From contig JBITNC010000001.1 in the NCBI GenBank assembly GCA_050084985.1, forward strand, positions 73,718,001-73,782,000: a DNA stretch of 64,000 nucleotides, given 5' to 3'. Within the stretch, counting starts at the first letter, position 1, and each line of letters starts with the position of its first letter. Of this stretch, positions 60,771 through 64,000 are shown in pieces. The position numbers and the translations under genes are program-made. This DNA is from Nageia nagi (lineage: Eukaryota; Pinophyta). A model generated the notes under the pieces. The model was given only the letters and a program-made list of their open reading frames with translations. It had not been told where the DNA came from and made no database searches.

Positions 60771-62110
60771 AAGGATCTACAACAAGAAGATGCTTATTGT
60801 GAATTTATTTAGGAATTAATGAGGATGTGTAGTTCATCATACCAAGATTTTGTTGAAAAATGGATTATTTATTTCAAAGACAAGTTAATCATTCTCAAGA
60901 AGGGTGATTTAAGAAATTTGATAATCCAAGAAGCCCATCAACCTTCATATGCAACACATCCTAGAGGTACAAAAATGAGGAAAGATCTAATTTTTTTTTT
61001 TTTTGGGATGGTATGAAAAGAGACATAACAAAGTGTATTGAATGTTAAAAATTAAAGATAGAGCATCAACATTTAGGTGATATTTGTGTGCACATGATGT
61101 TCACATGTAGAAATGACAAGTAATTTTGATGGATTTTATTATTGGTTTGTTGAAAACTAGGTTCCACAATGATTCAATTTTGATAGTGGTTGATAAACTA
61201 ATGAAGATAGCACACTTTAAACTTGGAAATAATACAAATGATGTCACTGCTATGGCAGATAAATTTACACATAAGATCCTTAGATTACATGTATTTCCAA
61301 AGGTGATCATTGCAGATAGAGATTCAAAGTTCACCTCCATCCTTTGGAAATCATTACATAAGGCACTAGGAACAAAATTAAATATGGATTTAGTATATCA
61401 TCTAGAAAATAGGTGGATAAACTAAACATATGAACAATAGACTACATGGAAGGACTACTTATATTTAGTTGAGTTTACCTATAATAATGGATAACATTCA
61501 TCCTTGGAAATGGAACTATTTGAATCTCTATACAAAAGAATATGCAAAATGCCTTTATATTGGGATAATGGGGAGGATATAGTGATGATCTAACATGATA
61601 TATTAAAGCCAATAGAGGAGCAACTCAAGTCCATATGATTGATTCTCAAGGAAGTTATTGATAATCAAAAGAGTTATGTTGATCTTAAGAGAATTACTTG
61701 AGAGTTTTCTATGGGTGAAAAAGTATTCCTATGAGTTCAATCCATGAAAAATTTCATAAAGTCTACCAAATTGGATCCTAAGTTTGTTGGTCATTTTAAG
61801 ATAATTAAAAAGAAAAGTGTAGTTGCCTAGAAACTTGCCTTGCCACCAAGTTTGTCAAAGATCCATGATGTCTTTCATGTCTCTTTATTGAGAAACTATA
61901 TTATTGACCCTTCTCATGTATTGGAATTTTTATATTTATATATGTTGGACCCTAAAGCTATTGAAGTTTTCCTTGTTAAAATCCTAGCTTTTAGGTCTAG
62001 GAAACTAAGGAGTAGGGAGTTAAATCAAAATGAATATCTAGTATAATGAGACAAGTACTCTAAGTTTTATTCTACTTGGAAAGATGTATATTTTATGAAA
62101 AGATAAGTTT
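60771..62110 (+). pseudogene. Chromovirus integrase and chromodomain trace
   Basis: The zinc-binding region is at 60819-61060 (IIQEAHQPSYATHPRGTKM, then KCIECL). The core at 61126-61425 has MDFIIGLLKTRFHNDSILIV (first Asp) and VIIADRDSKFTSILWKSL (second Asp). The C-terminal part at 61840-62046 has PPSLSKIHDVFHVSLLRNYI. A shifted frame at ~62047 reads DKYSKFYSTWKD, like the W..YS...TWE core of a chromodomain. Confidence 0.8.
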
Positions 62111-62962
62111 TGAATTTATTTGAGTAATTATGAAAATATTATTAAACTCTATTATTGGTATTTAAGAACATAGGGGACTGTTTTCCTTTTAAGAGGGGTA
62201 GTATGTAATGACCCGTTCAAATTATATCTACTATGACCCGAATACCTTTAAGAAATTTAAATTTGATTTTAGATAAATTATGTGATGAGATTAATTATTA
62301 ATGGTCATGTATACTATTTATGTCAATTTGATGTTGGCCTCGAAGTTGTTGTGACACAAGTTACAAGTTGACTCAACATGAGAGTGAGTTTGAAGACCCA
62401 AGTGAATCAAATATGAATTGGTTATGGGAATAAATTTGTAAGAATGAGGAAATTATTGGTTGTTGAATTTCTAATAGCCCATAATGATTATTGTAAATCT
62501 TATAATTGTATTTCATAATTATTGTACATGAAATATGATCCTTGTCATTTTTGTGGAGTTTGTATATGCACTAACAAAATTTACCTTGCAGGACATATGA
62601 TCTTCATAAGTAAAACTATGTTCAAAAATATTTATTGTGAAATTTTAAATTATATGAAAAATTAATTAATTATCTTGAATATTGTGATGAAATATTTTAG
62701 ATACCTAACTTTAATTTGTCACTAAGGTATTTTATTTCTACTTGTAATAATGTTTAGGAATGGGTGAAAAATAATTTATTTGGGGATGACGTTGCAAAAA
62801 ATTATTAGTGTACCCTATGACCTAAATATTTTCCCTTCGCATATGTCTTGAAATTTTGCATGAGATGTATGAAATAATTGAGGAACTATTTCAGCCATGA
62901 GTCTTATAATTTTGAAGTGGCTCAATAGTAAATTATTTGTAAGTGTTATATCAATTTTTCCC

Positions 62963-62970
62963 TATAAATA
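62963..62970 (+). promoter_or_regulatory. TATA box in the chromovirus LTR
   Basis: CCCTATAAATACC, followed ~30 bases later by AACACATACATC, a plausible transcription start. No experimental support. Confidence 0.5.
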
Positions 62971-63730
62971 CCTTGAGGATTTTGAGGAAAACACATACAT
63001 CTCCTTCTCATTGGCTTTGTGTCCCATGCGGAAAGGAATTCATCTTTTCTGCATTATTTAATTTTATATTATAGGTGCTCTTTCTAAATTTTAGCCTCTA
63101 GTGCTAAAAACTCCAATTCATTTCATTAATGATTAATAATTAAAATGCTTTCATGAAATTATTAAGGTATTGAGTAAGTCATGTGAAAATAAATAGCACT
63201 ATTTTATTTCATACCATTGCCTTATATTACTCCTCTTTTAAAATATATAGGTTTTATTGATTTATTTAATGTGAAAGGAAAGGTATTTTTTCAATTGTTT
63301 AGTGTGTAGTTTTGTGGATGGATAAAAAGGGATAATAAAATATAATATCTTAAAAGTAGCTATAATGGGAGAATAACATGTCCTAACATAATTTGTGTTA
63401 CATAATTCCTTTTCTAACCTTTCTGATTTATCAAAGATATAACAAACCATGGTGGAGTAGATGGACTCCATGGACAAATGCTTTATGGCCAAATTTCTCT
63501 ATAGTTTGGTGTGATGCATTCAAATCTTGTGGAATTTCCTCCCCTTAAAAATATTTTACATGATCTTACCCTATTTTCTATAAGCATGGTGGTTCCCTTG
63601 TGAATGGTAAGCTTCCATATGATTAATGTATTCTTCCCCGATCATCTCTTATCATAGAGTGATTTTGTAGATATAGGAGTGAAGATTTATATGAACCCTC
63701 CTTAGTTTCTTCCCTAATGGCATCATAACT

Positions 63731-64000
63731 TCCATATGATTCAGTGAATTCTTTCTTGAATAATGTTGTTCTCTTATTGATTATTTCACATAAACATTCC
63801 AATGGGTCTACGAGTGAACTTGTTTCAATGAAGAGATTTATCTTATCTCCATCATAGGAGCTACATATAGGGTTTTATTTCTTACTTGTGATGCAAAAAT
63901 ATAAGTATTTCTTTTGGACATGGATGCTCACTATGTCAATCATGCATGAAATACAAATCTCTTCTTGTTTGTTAACTAGGAGGTAATAGTTTTTCTATCT
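63731..64000 (+). repeat. Direct repeat, copy 2 (partner at 45484-45757)
   Basis: Same sequence as copy 1, but with TpG/CpA at positions that are CpG in copy 1 (GTGATGC for GCGATGC, CATGCATG for CACGCATG) and a ~20-bp insertion near 63970. Confidence 0.8.

Larger units (their letters stand above)
57429..62203 (+). mobile_element. Ty3/gypsy chromovirus (Tekay/Del-like), internal region
   Basis: PBS, gag, protease, RT, RNase H, integrase and a chromodomain trace follow in Ty3/gypsy order. A polypurine tract (AAGAGGGGTAG, ~62190) lies before the 3' LTR. Many stops break it. The length of ~4.8 kb is normal for this clade. Confidence 0.85.
62204..64000 (+). repeat. Chromovirus 3' LTR, running off the window
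   Basis: Begins TGTAATGACCCG after a polypurine tract. A TATA box (TATAAATA, 62963-62970) gives a U3 of ~790 bp. No end is reached in 1.8 kb, and its first 1.5 kb has no match elsewhere in the window. 63731-64000 matches 45484-45757. Confidence 0.65.

Overview
This is nuclear DNA from a large, repeat-rich plant genome; I see no intact host gene. The evidence is the set of plant transposons: Ty1/copia elements primed by the initiator-Met tRNA (PBS TGGTATCAGAGC), a Ty3/gypsy chromovirus, an En/Spm (CACTA) TNP2 transposase and an L1-type LINE endonuclease, plus TTTAGGG telomere-like DNA. The sequence is very AT-rich and CpG-poor, and most readable nonsense codons are the C-to-T type. Conifer/gnetophyte-like LTR termini (TGTAATATTCCC, TGTAGACACC) point to a gymnosperm. 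A low-GC gnetophyte such as Welwitschia would fit, but this is inference.

Layout. 0.9-3.56 kb (-): CACTA TNP2 transposase pseudogene, split by a compound microsatellite. 5.4-7.5 kb (-): possible small LTR element with an unrecognised gag-like frame. 7.5-8.7 kb: unrecognised decayed frame with possible introns. 8.8-9.2 kb: degenerate interstitial telomere-like repeat. 9.4-10.4 kb (-): an LTR with PBS. 10.8 kb: tRNA-like SINE candidate. 11.2-17.0 kb (-): copia element A1, near-identical LTRs and a perfect 5-bp target duplication. 17.9-24.1 kb (-): copia element B. 25.0-25.35 kb: MITE candidate. 26.2-27.15 kb (+): LINE endonuclease remnant. 28.4-34.35 kb (-): copia element C. 34.9-42.2 kb (+): copia element A3. 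42.2-45.2 kb (+): Ty3/gypsy remnant. 47.4-55.45 kb (-): copia element A2. 57.4-64 kb (+): Ty3/gypsy chromovirus with its 3' LTR running out of the window.

A1, A2 and A3 are one copia family seen at three stages of decay. The family has ~470-495 bp LTRs, a single gag-pol frame (gag, zinc knuckle, protease, integrase, RT, RNase H), a ~0.8 kb 3' untranslated region holding tandem copies of a short hairpin, and in A2 and A3 a 2.7 kb leader with intron-like GT..AG borders placed just before the gag ATG. A1 has lost that leader down to 18 bp. A1 is young by its LTRs (one difference in 471 bp) yet carries four gag-pol lesions. A2 and A3 have different internal deletions that remove integrase sequence.

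The least explained signals are the hairpin array with paired (compensatory) changes, the conserved intron-like leader, and a 270-bp direct repeat 18 kb apart that may be the two ends of a very long LTR interrupted by A2.
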